A stretch of 64,000 nucleotides of DNA, from assembly GCF_016863635.1 (NCBI RefSeq), contig NZ_BOPG01000071.1, positions 1 through 64,000 of the forward strand. Reading direction: 5' to 3'. Below are positions 18,067-31,237 of the stretch, piece after piece. Numbering within the stretch: position 1 is the first letter of the stretch; each line of letters starts with the position of its first letter. The stretch comes from Virgisporangium aurantiacum (lineage in GTDB: Bacteria; Actinomycetota; Actinomycetes; Mycobacteriales; Micromonosporaceae). The notes under the pieces are model-generated. The model was not told the origin of the DNA, did no database searches, and saw only the letters and a program-made list of their open reading frames with translations. Made by a program: the position numbers and the translations under genes.

Positions 18067-18121
18067 TTGACAGGCGCTCCGGCGATTTGTAGGTTTCGAT
18101 CGGCTGGAACGTTTCAGAAAC
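18067..18121 (+). promoter_or_regulatory. Promoter and palindrome upstream of the rhamnogalacturonan lyase
   Basis: TTGACA (18067-18072), 17 nt, TAGGTT (18090-18095) is a near-consensus vegetative promoter. An 11-bp palindrome GTTTCAGAAAC (18111-18121) lies in the leader, a possible operator. The lyase start is at 18147. Confidence 0.65.
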
Positions 18122-18146
18122 CTGGCGCGGGCTGCGAGGAGTCGCC

Positions 18147-20408
18147 ATGAGGGCGTGGAACCGGGTGCGGGTCGGTGCGTTGGTCACGGTCGCGGTCATG
18201 GTGGTGGGGACGCCCCTGCCGGCGGTCGCGGCACCCGCGCGGGGTGTGCAGTTGGAGAAACTCGACCGGGGGCTCGTCGTCGCCAGCACGGGCGAGGGGA
18301 CGTTCCTCAGCTGGCGGTTGCTGGGGCATGAGGTCACCGGGCGTACGGCCACCGGCATGGCCGGGCCGGCGTTCGCGGTCTACCGGGACGGGCGCCGGAT
18401 CGCGACGGTCACCGACAGCACGAACTACCTCGACCCGGGCGGTTCGGCGAGCTCGGTCTACCAGGTGGCGCCCGTGCGCGGGAAGCGGAGCGCACCGGCG
18501 ACGGCGTGGGCCGGCACCCACCTCGACCTGCCGTTGCGGAAGCCGGCCGACGGGGTGACCCCGGCGGGTGAGGCGTACACCTACTCGGCCAACGACCTGA
18601 GCGTCGGCGACGTGGACGGCGACGGCTCGTACGAGTACATCGTCAAGTGGGACCCGTCGAACTCGAAGGACGTGTCGCAGGTCGGCTACACCGGCAACGT
18701 CTTCATCGACGCGTACGAGCTGGACGGCACCCCGCTGTACCGGATCGACCTCGGCGTGAACGTGCGGGCCGGCGCGCACTACACGCAGTTCCTCGTCTAC
18801 GACTTCGACGGCGACGGCCGCTCGGAGATGATGTTCAAGACCGCGCCGGGCACGAAGATCATCAGGTACGACCGGACCGGCGCCGTGAAGTCGGAGCGGT
18901 TCATCACGATGCCGCGCGAGGACGTCCGCGCGGGCGTGAAGCACACCGACGACTACCGGATGAGCGCGGCGGACTACTTCGAGCACCTGGTGACGATGTT
19001 CCAGGGCTGGGACACACACCCCGAGGTGGTCAGGGGCGCGTGGCCGAAGACCCTGGAAGAGGCGTTCGGCATCCCGCCGGCGTACCCGTACCCGCTGAGC
19101 CGGGCGGACGCCACCGCGCTGGCCAACCACTTCGTCGACGTCTACGCGCCGGCCCGCAGCACCCGCAACCTGCTCCGGAACTTCGCCGGCTTCATCGTCG
19201 ACGGGCCCGAGTACCTGACCGTGTTCGAGGGCGCCACCGGCCGCGAACTGCAGACGGTCCGCTACGAACCGGGCCGCCACGACGACGGGCTCATGTGGGG
19301 CGACTACGCGATGCCGCGGATCGAGCCGGGCAACCGGGTCGACCGGTTCCTCGCCACCGTCGCGTACCTCGACGGGAAGCACCCGAGTGCGGTGTTCGCC
19401 CGCGGCTACTACACCCGCACCACGCTCGTCGCCTACGACTGGGACGGCCGCCGCCTGCACAAGCGCTGGTACGTCGACAGCGGCTGGACGCCGATGACCA
19501 ACCCGTTCAACGACACCCCGCACGGACGCGACGGCACCGACCCCGAGTTCAGGACGATCACCACGCAGGGTGCGCACTCGCTGAGCAGTGCGGACGTCGA
19601 CGAGGACGGCAAGCAGGAGATCGTCTACGGCGCCGCCACCATCGACCACGACGGCAGCCTGCTCTACAGCTCGTTCGCAACGATGCCGGACGGCAGCGCC
19701 GCCCCGGGAACGACGGCCAGGCTCGGGCACGGCGACGCCATGCACGTCACCGACATCGACCCGACCCGGCCGGGCAAAGAGATCTACATGGTGCACGAGG
19801 GCGGCACGGGCGCGCCGTACGGCCACGCGATGCGCGACGCGAAGACCGGCGCGGTGCTGTTCGGCACGTACTCCGGCGTCGACACCGGGCGCGGCATGGT
19901 CGGCGACATCCTGCCCGAGCACCCCGGCCTGGAGGCGTGGGCCAGCACCGGCATGGGCCTCTGGACCGCGCAGGGCCAGAAGATCGGCGCCGCCGGACCG
20001 GGCACCAACCAGAGCATCCGCTGGGCCGCCGACCTGAGCACCCAGATCGTCGACGGCGCGCTCGCGGTGACGCCGTCGATCGAGGACTACCGGCGCGGCC
20101 GGCTGCTCACGGCCGAGGGCACGCTGGCCAACAACGGCACCAAGGGCAACCCGAGCCTCGTCGCGGACATTTTCGGCGACTGGCGCGAGGAGCTGCTCAT
20201 GCGGACGGCCGACAGCAGCGCGATCCGGATCTACCTCAGCACCGAGGTGACCGCGCACAAGCTGTACACGCTGATGCACGACCCGCAGTACCGGGCCGAG
20301 GTGGCGCGCCAGCAGACGACGTACAACCAGCCGTCGTACACGAGTTTCCATCTCGGAACCGGCACCGTATGGGCGACGGTGCCCGTCCCGAACGGCCACT
20401 ACAGGTAG
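18147..20408 (+). CDS. Secreted rhamnogalacturonan lyase (PL11)
   Basis: 753 aa with a signal peptide (about 1-28, ending PLPAVAA). The mature start VQLEKLDRGLVVASTGEGTF and FLSWRLLGHE are hallmarks of polysaccharide lyase family 11 (YesW/YesX type), which cleaves the rhamnogalacturonan I backbone by beta-elimination. An N-terminal fibronectin-like region precedes an eight-bladed propeller with Ca-binding DGDG-type loops (GDVDGDGSYEY, YDFDGDGRSEM, ADVDEDGKQEI). It has its own promoter and GAGGAG 5 nt before the ATG, and splits the otherwise conserved murJ-to-pyrG segment, so it is an accessory insertion. It probably works with the CE12 esterase at 63.1 kb. Confidence 0.9.
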   Translation: MRAWNRVRVGALVTVAVMVVGTPLPAVAAPARGVQLEKLDRGLVVASTGEGTFLSWRLLGHEVTGRTATGMAGPAFAVYRDGRRIATVTDSTNYLDPGGSASSVYQVAPVRGKRSAPATAWAGTHLDLPLRKPADGVTPAGEAYTYSANDLSVGDVDGDGSYEYIVKWDPSNSKDVSQVGYTGNVFIDAYELDGTPLYRIDLGVNVRAGAHYTQFLVYDFDGDGRSEMMFKTAPGTKIIRYDRTGAVKSERFITMPREDVRAGVKHTDDYRMSAADYFEHLVTMFQGWDTHPEVVRGAWPKTLEEAFGIPPAYPYPLSRADATALANHFVDVYAPARSTRNLLRNFAGFIVDGPEYLTVFEGATGRELQTVRYEPGRHDDGLMWGDYAMPRIEPGNRVDRFLATVAYLDGKHPSAVFARGYYTRTTLVAYDWDGRRLHKRWYVDSGWTPMTNPFNDTPHGRDGTDPEFRTITTQGAHSLSSADVDEDGKQEIVYGAATIDHDGSLLYSSFATMPDGSAAPGTTARLGHGDAMHVTDIDPTRPGKEIYMVHEGGTGAPYGHAMRDAKTGAVLFGTYSGVDTGRGMVGDILPEHPGLEAWASTGMGLWTAQGQKIGAAGPGTNQSIRWAADLSTQIVDGALAVTPSIEDYRRGRLLTAEGTLANNGTKGNPSLVADIFGDWREELLMRTADSSAIRIYLSTEVTAHKLYTLMHDPQYRAEVARQQTTYNQPSYTSFHLGTGTVWATVPVPNGHYR

Positions 20409-20447
20409 AAGGCGGCGTGCCGAGGAGACCACCCCGGTGACGGGTGT

Positions 20448-20453
20448 TACTGT
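20448..20453 (+). promoter_or_regulatory. Candidate -10 box for pyrG
   Basis: TACTGT lies 8 nt before GTG 20462. A GGAG also falls in the 8-nt interval, so leaderless and leadered readings are both possible. Confidence 0.4.
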
Positions 20454-20461
20454 GGAGTCCC

Positions 20462-22158
<1,697 letters not shown>

Positions 22159-22162
<4 letters not shown>

Positions 22163-22749
22163 GCTACGAGGTGCTGTCCAGTAAGGAGCGGCTCAAGAAC
22201 CGCGTGTTCCGCATCGTCACCGACGAGGTGCGCATGCCCGACGGCGAGGTGGCCGAGCGCGACGTCATGCGTCACGTCGGTGCGGTCGGGGTCGTGGCGC
22301 TGGACCGGGACGAGAACGTCGTCCTGGTCCGGCAGTACCGGCACGCCCTCGGCCGGGAGATCTGGGAGCTGCCGGCCGGGCTCATCGACGTCCCCGGAGA
22401 AAAGCTGGCCGAAGCCGCGGCGCGCGAGTTGGCCGAGGAGACCGATCTCCGCGCGGCCCGCTACGACCTGCTGATCGACGCGAACCCGAGCCCGGGCTGC
22501 TCCGACGAGGTCATCCGGCTGTTCCTGGCCCGTGACCTCGACGAGGTTCCGGAGGCCGACCGGCACCGGCGCACCCACGAGGAGGCCGGGATGACGGTCT
22601 CCCGGGTGCCGCTGGAGACGGCCGTGGCGATGGCGCTGAGCGGGGAGATCACCAACGCGGCGTGCCTGGTCGGGATCCTGGCGGTGGCGCAGGCGAAGGC
22701 CCGCAACTGGGAGACCTTGCGGCAGGTGGACGAACCTCTACCACGATAG
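22159..22749 (+). CDS. Nudix hydrolase, ADP-ribose pyrophosphatase type
   Basis: 196 aa. A Nudix box runs from GLIDVPGEKLAEAAARELAE into the EET residues; compared with the canonical G-x5-E-x7-REUxEExGU it has one extra residue between the Gly and the Glu, and Asp for the last Gly. The WELPAGLID context and following SPGCSDEVIRLFLA region match ADP-ribose pyrophosphatases (Rv1700 family). ATG overlaps the pyrG stop. Confidence 0.88.
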
Positions 22750-22762
22750 GTAATAACACAAG

Positions 22763-22768
22763 TACGCT
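22763..22768 (+). promoter_or_regulatory. Candidate -10 box for leaderless histidine kinase gene
   Basis: TACGCT is 7 nt before GTG 22776, and no ribosome site is seen. Confidence 0.45.
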
Positions 22769-22775
22769 GAGTCAT

Positions 22776-25411
<2,636 letters not shown>

Positions 25412-25415
<4 letters not shown>

Positions 25416-25789
25416 CCCGCATCCTGCTGGTCGAGGACAACGAGCTGAACCGCTCGCTGGTCCGGGCGATCATCTCCCGCACCACCGAACCCCGCCTGCA
25501 GGGCGCCGACGTGGTCGAGGCCCAGACGCTCGAGCAGGCCAGGGCCGTGCTCGCCGGACCCGACGCCTTCGACGTGATCCTGCTCGACGTCCACCTCCCC
25601 GACGGCAGCGGCCTGGAGATCGCCCGCGACCTGGCCGACCGCTCCGATCGCCCGGCGGTGGTCGCCCTGACGGCGGCCGCCATGGCCCGGGAGCAGACCG
25701 CCGCGATGGACGCCGGCTGCGACATGTTCCTGGCGAAGCCCTACACCAGCACCGACCTGATCCAGACCGTCGTCGACGTCCTCAAGTGA
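25412..25789 (+). CDS. Single-domain response regulator
   Basis: 125 aa, only a CheY-like receiver: acidic pair E8-D9, phospho-acceptor D59 (VILLDVHLPD), T87 and K109 (FLAKPY). It has no output domain, so it probably passes the signal by protein contact or phosphotransfer. GTG overlaps the stop of the kinase. Its 3' end overlaps the convergent FHA gene by 8 nt (25782-25789). Confidence 0.9.
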
Positions 25790-26573
25790 CGGTCAGCAGG
25801 GTCCAGGCGCCGGCGTAGATCTTGTCGCCGGGTTTGACGGCGATCGGGGCGCGCACCGGGATGGCCTTCGCCGGGTCGTTGACGTAGGTGCCGTTGGCCG
25901 AGCCCAGGTCGACCACCGCCCACCCGCCGTCGGCCTGGGGGAGGAGCAGGGCGTGGGCGTGGGAGATGCCGGGGTCCTCGGGCGGGCCGGTCAGGTCGAC
26001 GTCCGGGTCGATGCCGCGGCTCTTGCTGCGCCGGCCGATCAGCACCTGGCTGCCGCGGAGCGGGAAGCGGCGCTCGGGGCAGAAGTCGGGGAAGGCCAGG
26101 GCGCCGGCGTCGGGGCCGCCCGCCTGGCGCACGATGTCGAAGTAGCCGCGGTCGGCGGTCACGCGCACGCCGGTGGCCGGGCCGTCGTCGGCGGACCGCT
26201 GTTCCGGCACAGCGGCCGGCGGCGCGACAACAGCGGGCGGCGCAACAGCCGGCGGCGCGGCAGGAGGCGCATCAGCGGGCGGCGTGGCTGAAGGCGCGAC
26301 AGACGGCGTGGACGGCACCGAGGGCTCGTCCTCCATCAGCGTCGCCGTCATGAAGTCGTAGCCGTCGACCTCGCAGAAGCGGCCCGCCCGCGGCGTGCCG
26401 CACAGGGGGCAGGCATTGCCGGGGTCGGGGTCCGCGGCCGGCTGCGCGGCCGTCGGCTTTTCCAGGGGGACGGGGGGCGCGCTGACCTCGACCGGCGGCG
26501 CGGTCATCGAGCGGCCGCACACGTCGCAGTAGTCGTTGGCGGCCGATTGGTGACCGCGTGGGCAGGTGGGCAT
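25782..26573 (-). CDS. Zinc-ribbon FHA domain protein
   Basis: 263 aa. The N-terminus is a ribbon with C4, H8, C16 and C19 (CPRGHQSAANDYCDVCG), followed by a second Cys cluster (C55, C58, C67), a Pro/Ala-rich linker (about 85-150) and a C-terminal FHA domain (about 155-260) with VLIGRRSKSRG, ISHAHALL and LGSANGTYVN, the usual phosphothreonine-binding loops. Last gene of the glnX operon, starting 2 nt after the VWA stop. It is a likely reader of PknG-type phosphorylation, but no GarA-like ETTS motif is seen, so GarA identity is not supported. Confidence 0.85.
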   Translation of the reverse strand: MPTCPRGHQSAANDYCDVCGRSMTAPPVEVSAPPVPLEKPTAAQPAADPDPGNACPLCGTPRAGRFCEVDGYDFMTATLMEDEPSVPSTPSVAPSATPPADAPPAAPPAVAPPAVVAPPAAVPEQRSADDGPATGVRVTADRGYFDIVRQAGGPDAGALAFPDFCPERRFPLRGSQVLIGRRSKSRGIDPDVDLTGPPEDPGISHAHALLLPQADGGWAVVDLGSANGTYVNDPAKAIPVRAPIAVKPGDKIYAGAWTLLTVT

Positions 26574-26575
26574 CC

Positions 26576-27862
26576 TCAATCGCCCCGCACCCGGCGGGTG
26601 ACCGTCGACCGCACGTCGACGATCTCGGCGTCGACCGAGTCGGGCGAGCGCTTGAGGCGCACCGTCCCGGTGTCGGCGTCGACCACGTCGACGACCTTGG
26701 CCAGCAGCTTCGCCGTGTCCTCGCGGCCGGACTCGGCCGCCAGTTTGACCGCCCGGCCCAGCTTGGCGGTGGCCACCTCGTCGTCGCCGGCGGCGCGGGC
26801 GGCCATGCCCTCCTGGATCGCCGCGGCCAGGTCGGCCTGGCCGGTGTAGTGGGCGACGTGCGGGCTCAGGCGCGTCGACAGCGCGGTGTCGTCGGTCCAC
26901 CGGGCCAGCACCAGCTTCTCGACCAGTTTGCGGTCACCGGCGACCAGGCTGACCCGGCCGGCCAGGATCTCCTCACCGACCGTGTCGGGCTCGACCTCGA
27001 TCGAGACGTGGTAGTCGCGGCTCTCCGCCCCCCAGGCGCCGGTGGGGTAGTCGCCGATCCGGTCGCTCACCGCGGAACGCCGCCCGGTGAGGTCCTCGAT
27101 GTGCGGGAACACCTGCTTCACGAACCGAACCGTAGAGCCGGCGGGCGTCCAGAGGCGCAACGACACCCGGGCGATCTCCTTGCCCATCGCCCGTTCGGTG
27201 AGTGCCTGGAACACCGCGGGCAGCTGTTCGGGTGATTCCAGCCCGTCGGCCGACCCCAGCAGGGCGGAGGCGATCTGACGCAGTTCGGTGGCCCGCCAGT
27301 CGGTGCCGACGCCGCGGCTGTCGCAGATGAACTTCCCCTCGCAGAGCCCGAGCGCGTGGGTCAGGCGGCTGGCCGGCTCGCCGTTCTGCCCGTCGGTGAG
27401 CAGGATCGCGTGGTTGACCTCGGCGGCCTGATCGGCGAACAGCCGCTCGGCCAGCCGGAGCCAGGTGCTCATCGCGGTGCCGCCGGACGCGCTGAGCCGC
27501 CGCACCGCCGTCTCGGCCCGCGACCGGGTATGCGCCGACGCCGGCTCCATGCCCTCCCGCGGCGGGTAGACCATGCGGGCCATCGAGTCGCCCGACACGA
27601 TCGCGAACGGCACGCCGTCGTGCAGCGCCTCGATCGCGGCCAGGGTCGCCTTCTTGGCATTGGCCAGCTTCGTGGGCGGGTACGCCATCGAGCCCGAGGT
27701 GTCGACGATGATCACGGCGGCGGTGCTGGCCGACGCTGATGCGCGTCCCGGATGATCTTTGAGACCCGCGGCCGTGACCGTCACGACCGCATCGACCAGC
27801 CGACCGCCCTCGGGCAGGTACTCGTTCTGGTAGACCTCGGCGGTGAATCCGGGCTGTGTCAC
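26576..27862 (-). CDS. VWA domain protein
   Basis: 428 aa, soluble. A von Willebrand A domain with an intact MIDAS: D54-x-S56-x-S58 (VDTSGSMAYP), T130 (SGGTAMSTW) and D158 (LLTDGQNG). The C-terminal 200 residues include a beta-rich part and a helical tail (LARWTDDTALSTRL onward). GTG start; 1 nt after the PP2C stop and 2 nt before the FHA gene. Such proteins bind partner proteins through a metal; partner here unknown, perhaps the FHA or kinase. Confidence 0.85.
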   Translation of the reverse strand: MTQPGFTAEVYQNEYLPEGGRLVDAVVTVTAAGLKDHPGRASASASTAAVIIVDTSGSMAYPPTKLANAKKATLAAIEALHDGVPFAIVSGDSMARMVYPPREGMEPASAHTRSRAETAVRRLSASGGTAMSTWLRLAERLFADQAAEVNHAILLTDGQNGEPASRLTHALGLCEGKFICDSRGVGTDWRATELRQIASALLGSADGLESPEQLPAVFQALTERAMGKEIARVSLRLWTPAGSTVRFVKQVFPHIEDLTGRRSAVSDRIGDYPTGAWGAESRDYHVSIEVEPDTVGEEILAGRVSLVAGDRKLVEKLVLARWTDDTALSTRLSPHVAHYTGQADLAAAIQEGMAARAAGDDEVATAKLGRAVKLAAESGREDTAKLLAKVVDVVDADTGTVRLKRSPDSVDAEIVDVRSTVTRRVRGD

Positions 27863-27863
27863 G

Positions 27864-28847
27864 TCAGGCCTCCTGCGCGGGCGGCGGGAACGGCAGCACC
27901 GCCACCGTGATGTTGTCGCGGCCGCCGCCCTCCAGCGCGAGCCGGGTGAGCGCGCGGGCCGCGTCTGCCGGCGAGCCGGTCGTCGCCGCGGTGACGAGCT
28001 CGGCCGGGTCCTTCGCGTAGCGGGACAGGCCGTCGGAGCAGATCAGCAGCCGGCCCGGCGCGTCCGGTCGCAGCGACACGGTGCGCGGCCGGGTGTCGAA
28101 CGCGTCGGCGCCGAGCCAGCGCAGCAGCGCGACGGAGTGCGGGTCGACGCCCGGCACCGGCACCCCGGTCGCGGCGAGCTGGGCGGCCGGCGAGTCGTCG
28201 ATCGTCAGCTGCTGGGCCTCGACGCCGTACGCGCCCACCCAGTACGCCCGGCTGTCGCCCACCCACCCGACGGTGATCTCCTCCGGCGCGATCACGGCGG
28301 CCACGTACGTGCAGCTCGGCGGCACCTCGGCGGCGCGGGCGCCGGGCAGGGCGGCCACGGCGTCGGCGGCGGTGCCGGTGGCCGCCTCGATGGCCTGGTC
28401 CGCCGGGACGCCGCGGGCGAGCATGTCGAGCAGCACCACGATCGCGGCGTCGACGGCGACCCGCGCGGCCGTGTCGCCGTCGGGTGACGTGGAGACGCCG
28501 TCGCAGACCACGGCCAGCGTGTTCGGTCCGGCGGACAGGCGGCCGACGGCGAGCGCGTCCTCGTTGCGCCCGCGCAGCAGCCCGCGGTCGGTGACCCCGG
28601 CGACGCCGGGAACCGCGAGCTCCATCCGGTCGAGCCCGCTGACCCGGGCCCGGCCGCACCGCTCACACTGCCCGTCGGCGGTGATCGCCGTCTCGCCGCA
28701 CGACGGGCACGGCAGGACCCCGGCGGTGGTGGACTGCCAGGAGATCCCCCGGTCCGGGTCGCCGCCGCTGGCCCGCAGGTCGCAGCCGCACCGTTCGCAG
28801 TAGCGCTCGCCGTCGCCGACCGCGCTCTTACATGACGGGCAGTTCAT
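27864..28847 (-). CDS. PP2C-family Ser/Thr phosphatase with double zinc ribbon
   Basis: 327 aa. Two Cys4 ribbons come first: C3, C6, C17, C20 and C47, C50, C61, C64. The PP2C domain (about 80-325) has metal-binding RNEDA (D97), CDGVST (D116), GWVGDSRAYW, CSDGLSRY and GGRDNITV. It probably reverses the phosphorylation made by the PknG-type kinase next door. The ATG overlaps the kinase stop by 4 nt. Confidence 0.9.
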   Translation of the reverse strand: MNCPSCKSAVGDGERYCERCGCDLRASGGDPDRGISWQSTTAGVLPCPSCGETAITADGQCERCGRARVSGLDRMELAVPGVAGVTDRGLLRGRNEDALAVGRLSAGPNTLAVVCDGVSTSPDGDTAARVAVDAAIVVLLDMLARGVPADQAIEAATGTAADAVAALPGARAAEVPPSCTYVAAVIAPEEITVGWVGDSRAYWVGAYGVEAQQLTIDDSPAAQLAATGVPVPGVDPHSVALLRWLGADAFDTRPRTVSLRPDAPGRLLICSDGLSRYAKDPAELVTAATTGSPADAARALTRLALEGGGRDNITVAVLPFPPPAQEA

Positions 28848-31237
28848 ACCCACGTCCGCGGGCGCACCCGGTTGGCCCGGTCGACCCAGCCGACCCGGCT
28901 CTCCGGGTCGGGGGCCATCTTCGCCAACGCCCGGTAGGCCTTCTCCAGCCCCAGCCGCAGCGACCGCTCGCTCAGCTCGTGGCCGAGCACGCGCGACCCG
29001 GCGGCCGGTGGTGCCGGTGTTCCGCCGACCCAGGCCAGCGACCGCTCCAGCATCTCCACCGCCAGCCACGCGTTGCGCTCGACGTCGAGCCGCAGCCGCT
29101 GCAGCCGGCCCGAGGCGTCGATCAGGTCGGTCTCCCGCACGTGGACCAGTTCGGCGCCGACCCGGGCCCGAACGGCGGCCACCTGCGCGGTGAGGTACTG
29201 GCTGGAGCTGTCGGGCACCTCGTCGAGCACGCTGACGCAGGCGACCCGGTCGGCGCGGGCCAGCCGCATCCGGGCCAGCCCGAACGCGGCGCTGACGAAG
29301 TCGCGGTCGGTGAGCCACACCCGCTCGTACCGGGGCTCGGCTGCGCGCGGGTCGCCGTCGAGTTCGCAGGCGGCGGCCAGGGCCAGCTTCGCGGCCGGCT
29401 CGCCGGGCAGTTCGCTGTAGACGGCGTCGAACGCGGACCGGGCCTCGGCCGGCCGGTCGGCGCGCAGGGCGACCAGGCCGCGGTGCCAGTCCAGCCGCCA
29501 GTCGGTGAAGCCGCGGGCGGAGTCGAGGTCGGCGAACGCGCCGTCGGTGTCGCCGAGTTCGAGCCGCGCCCGCACCAGCCGCAACCCCACCTCGACCGAC
29601 TGCACCGGCGCCTGTGCCAGCACCGCGACGAGTTCCTCCGGGTCGGTGGTGGCGACCGTGGCCAGGTAGCCGACCCCGGGGTCGGTCGGGTCGGGCAACG
29701 GCAGCGGCAGCGCGGCCGCGATGTAGGCGCCGTTGACATGACCCTCGTCGGCGTTGCCGCTGAGCAGGCCCGCCACCGTCCCGAATACCCGGCGTTCCCG
29801 GGTGAACTGGCCGGACGGCTCGGGCCGGGGCACGCCCTCGGCCGCCGCGATCACCTCGCGCAGCACGCCGCGGACCTGCTCGGCCATCTCCGTGGTCGAC
29901 CCGAACCGCCGCTGCGGGTCGCGGTGGGTCGCCTTGCGCAGCAACCGGTCGAACGACTCCTCGGCGGCCAGCACCCGGACCTCGCCCCGGTCGGGCAGCC
30001 GGTCGACGTACGTGGTGGAGAAGCCCCGGAACCCGAAGCTGAGCACCGCCAACGCCCGGCCCACGGTGTAGATGTCCGACGCCACCGACGGGCCGACGCT
30101 GGCCACCTCGGGTGCCTGGTAGCCGGGCGTTCCGTAGACGGCGCTCGACACGTCGTCGGCCCGGCGCACGGCGCCGAGGTCGATCAGCCGGATCTGGTCG
30201 TCGGCGTGGATCACGTTGTCGGGCTTGAAGTCGCAGTACAGCAGGTCGCGGTCGTGCAGGTAGCCGAGGGCCGGCAGCACGTCGAGGGCGTAGGCGAGCA
30301 CCTGCGGCAGCGGCAGCGCTTCGCTGTGCTCCTCGCGGTGCTGGAGCAGCAGGTCGCGCAGCGACGGGCCGCCGACGTACTCCATCACGATGTAGCCGAC
30401 GGCGGTGCCGGTGCGCGGGTCGGGGTGGCTCGCGAAGTCGTGGATCTTGACGATGTGCGGATGGTCGACGTTGACCAGGAACCGCCGCTCGTTGACCGCC
30501 GCCGCCATCGCGTCCGGGTCGCCGGTGTCGATGAGACCCTTGAGCACCACCCACCGGTCGGCGACGGTGTCGGAGATGTTGCGGTCGCGGGCCAGGTAGA
30601 TCCAGCCCAGCCCGCCGTGCGCGAGGCAGCCGAGCACCTCGTACCGGCCGCTGATGAGGTCGCCCGGCGACAGCCGCGGCAGGAACGAGTACGGCGACCG
30701 GCAGGCCGGGCAGAATCCGCTGGTGAGGCCGGGCTGCCCGTTGCGGCTGCGGCCGACCGCGTGGTCGCAGCGGGCGCAGAAGCGGCGCTTCTCCGGCACC
30801 ACCGGATCGTCGAGCACCGCCTTGGCCGGGTCGGGCCGCGGCATGCGCGGCATGTCGAGGAGGCCGGCGCCGAGCCGTCCCCGCGACGAGCGGCGGCGGC
30901 TGCCCGCCCGGCTGCCGCCGCTGGGCGGCCCGCTGGCGGCGGTGGGGGTGGACACCACGGGCGGGGGACCGGCGGCCGTGCTGGTTCCGGTGCCCAGCGC
31001 CGCGTTCAGGTCACCCCACGCGTCGGGCGCGACCGCCGATCCGGTCGGGGTCAGCTCCGGCGCCAATACGTTCGGGTCACCGGGTGACACCGGCATCGGT
31101 CGCGGTGGTTCCGTCGGTTGCGCATTCGGGGTGACGGGCTGAGCCTGCGCCGGCACCGCCGGAGCCTTACGGCCGCACTCGTCGCAGTAGCCCTCGGGGC
31201 CGTAGGTCCCCGGGCAGCCCGGGCGTCGACAGTTCAT
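28844..31237 (-). CDS. pknG: PknG-type Ser/Thr protein kinase
   Basis: 797 aa. An N-terminal ribbon (C3, C8, C18, C21) and Pro-rich linker precede a rubredoxin-like CxxC...CxxC module near 160-185 (FCARCDHAV, FCPACRSPY). The kinase domain (about 199-450) has the AHGGLG loop, the ATP Lys in VVLKGL (near 231), YCDFKPDNV as catalytic loop and IDLGAV for the DFG site, the same non-RD variants as PknG. A TPR-like region fills 500-780. In mycobacteria PknG is regulated by amino acid availability through GlnH and GlnX and phosphorylates GarA to steer glutamate metabolism. The extra N-terminal ribbon is not in the M. tuberculosis form as I recall it. Confidence 0.92.
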   Translation of the reverse strand: MNCRRPGCPGTYGPEGYCDECGRKAPAVPAQAQPVTPNAQPTEPPRPMPVSPGDPNVLAPELTPTGSAVAPDAWGDLNAALGTGTSTAAGPPPVVSTPTAASGPPSGGSRAGSRRRSSRGRLGAGLLDMPRMPRPDPAKAVLDDPVVPEKRRFCARCDHAVGRSRNGQPGLTSGFCPACRSPYSFLPRLSPGDLISGRYEVLGCLAHGGLGWIYLARDRNISDTVADRWVVLKGLIDTGDPDAMAAAVNERRFLVNVDHPHIVKIHDFASHPDPRTGTAVGYIVMEYVGGPSLRDLLLQHREEHSEALPLPQVLAYALDVLPALGYLHDRDLLYCDFKPDNVIHADDQIRLIDLGAVRRADDVSSAVYGTPGYQAPEVASVGPSVASDIYTVGRALAVLSFGFRGFSTTYVDRLPDRGEVRVLAAEESFDRLLRKATHRDPQRRFGSTTEMAEQVRGVLREVIAAAEGVPRPEPSGQFTRERRVFGTVAGLLSGNADEGHVNGAYIAAALPLPLPDPTDPGVGYLATVATTDPEELVAVLAQAPVQSVEVGLRLVRARLELGDTDGAFADLDSARGFTDWRLDWHRGLVALRADRPAEARSAFDAVYSELPGEPAAKLALAAACELDGDPRAAEPRYERVWLTDRDFVSAAFGLARMRLARADRVACVSVLDEVPDSSSQYLTAQVAAVRARVGAELVHVRETDLIDASGRLQRLRLDVERNAWLAVEMLERSLAWVGGTPAPPAAGSRVLGHELSERSLRLGLEKAYRALAKMAPDPESRVGWVDRANRVRPRTWV

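Noticed and set aside
25782..26573. Orthologue of GarA
   Set aside because: It has an FHA domain, but the N-terminal ETTS phosphorylation motif is absent and ribbons are present instead.
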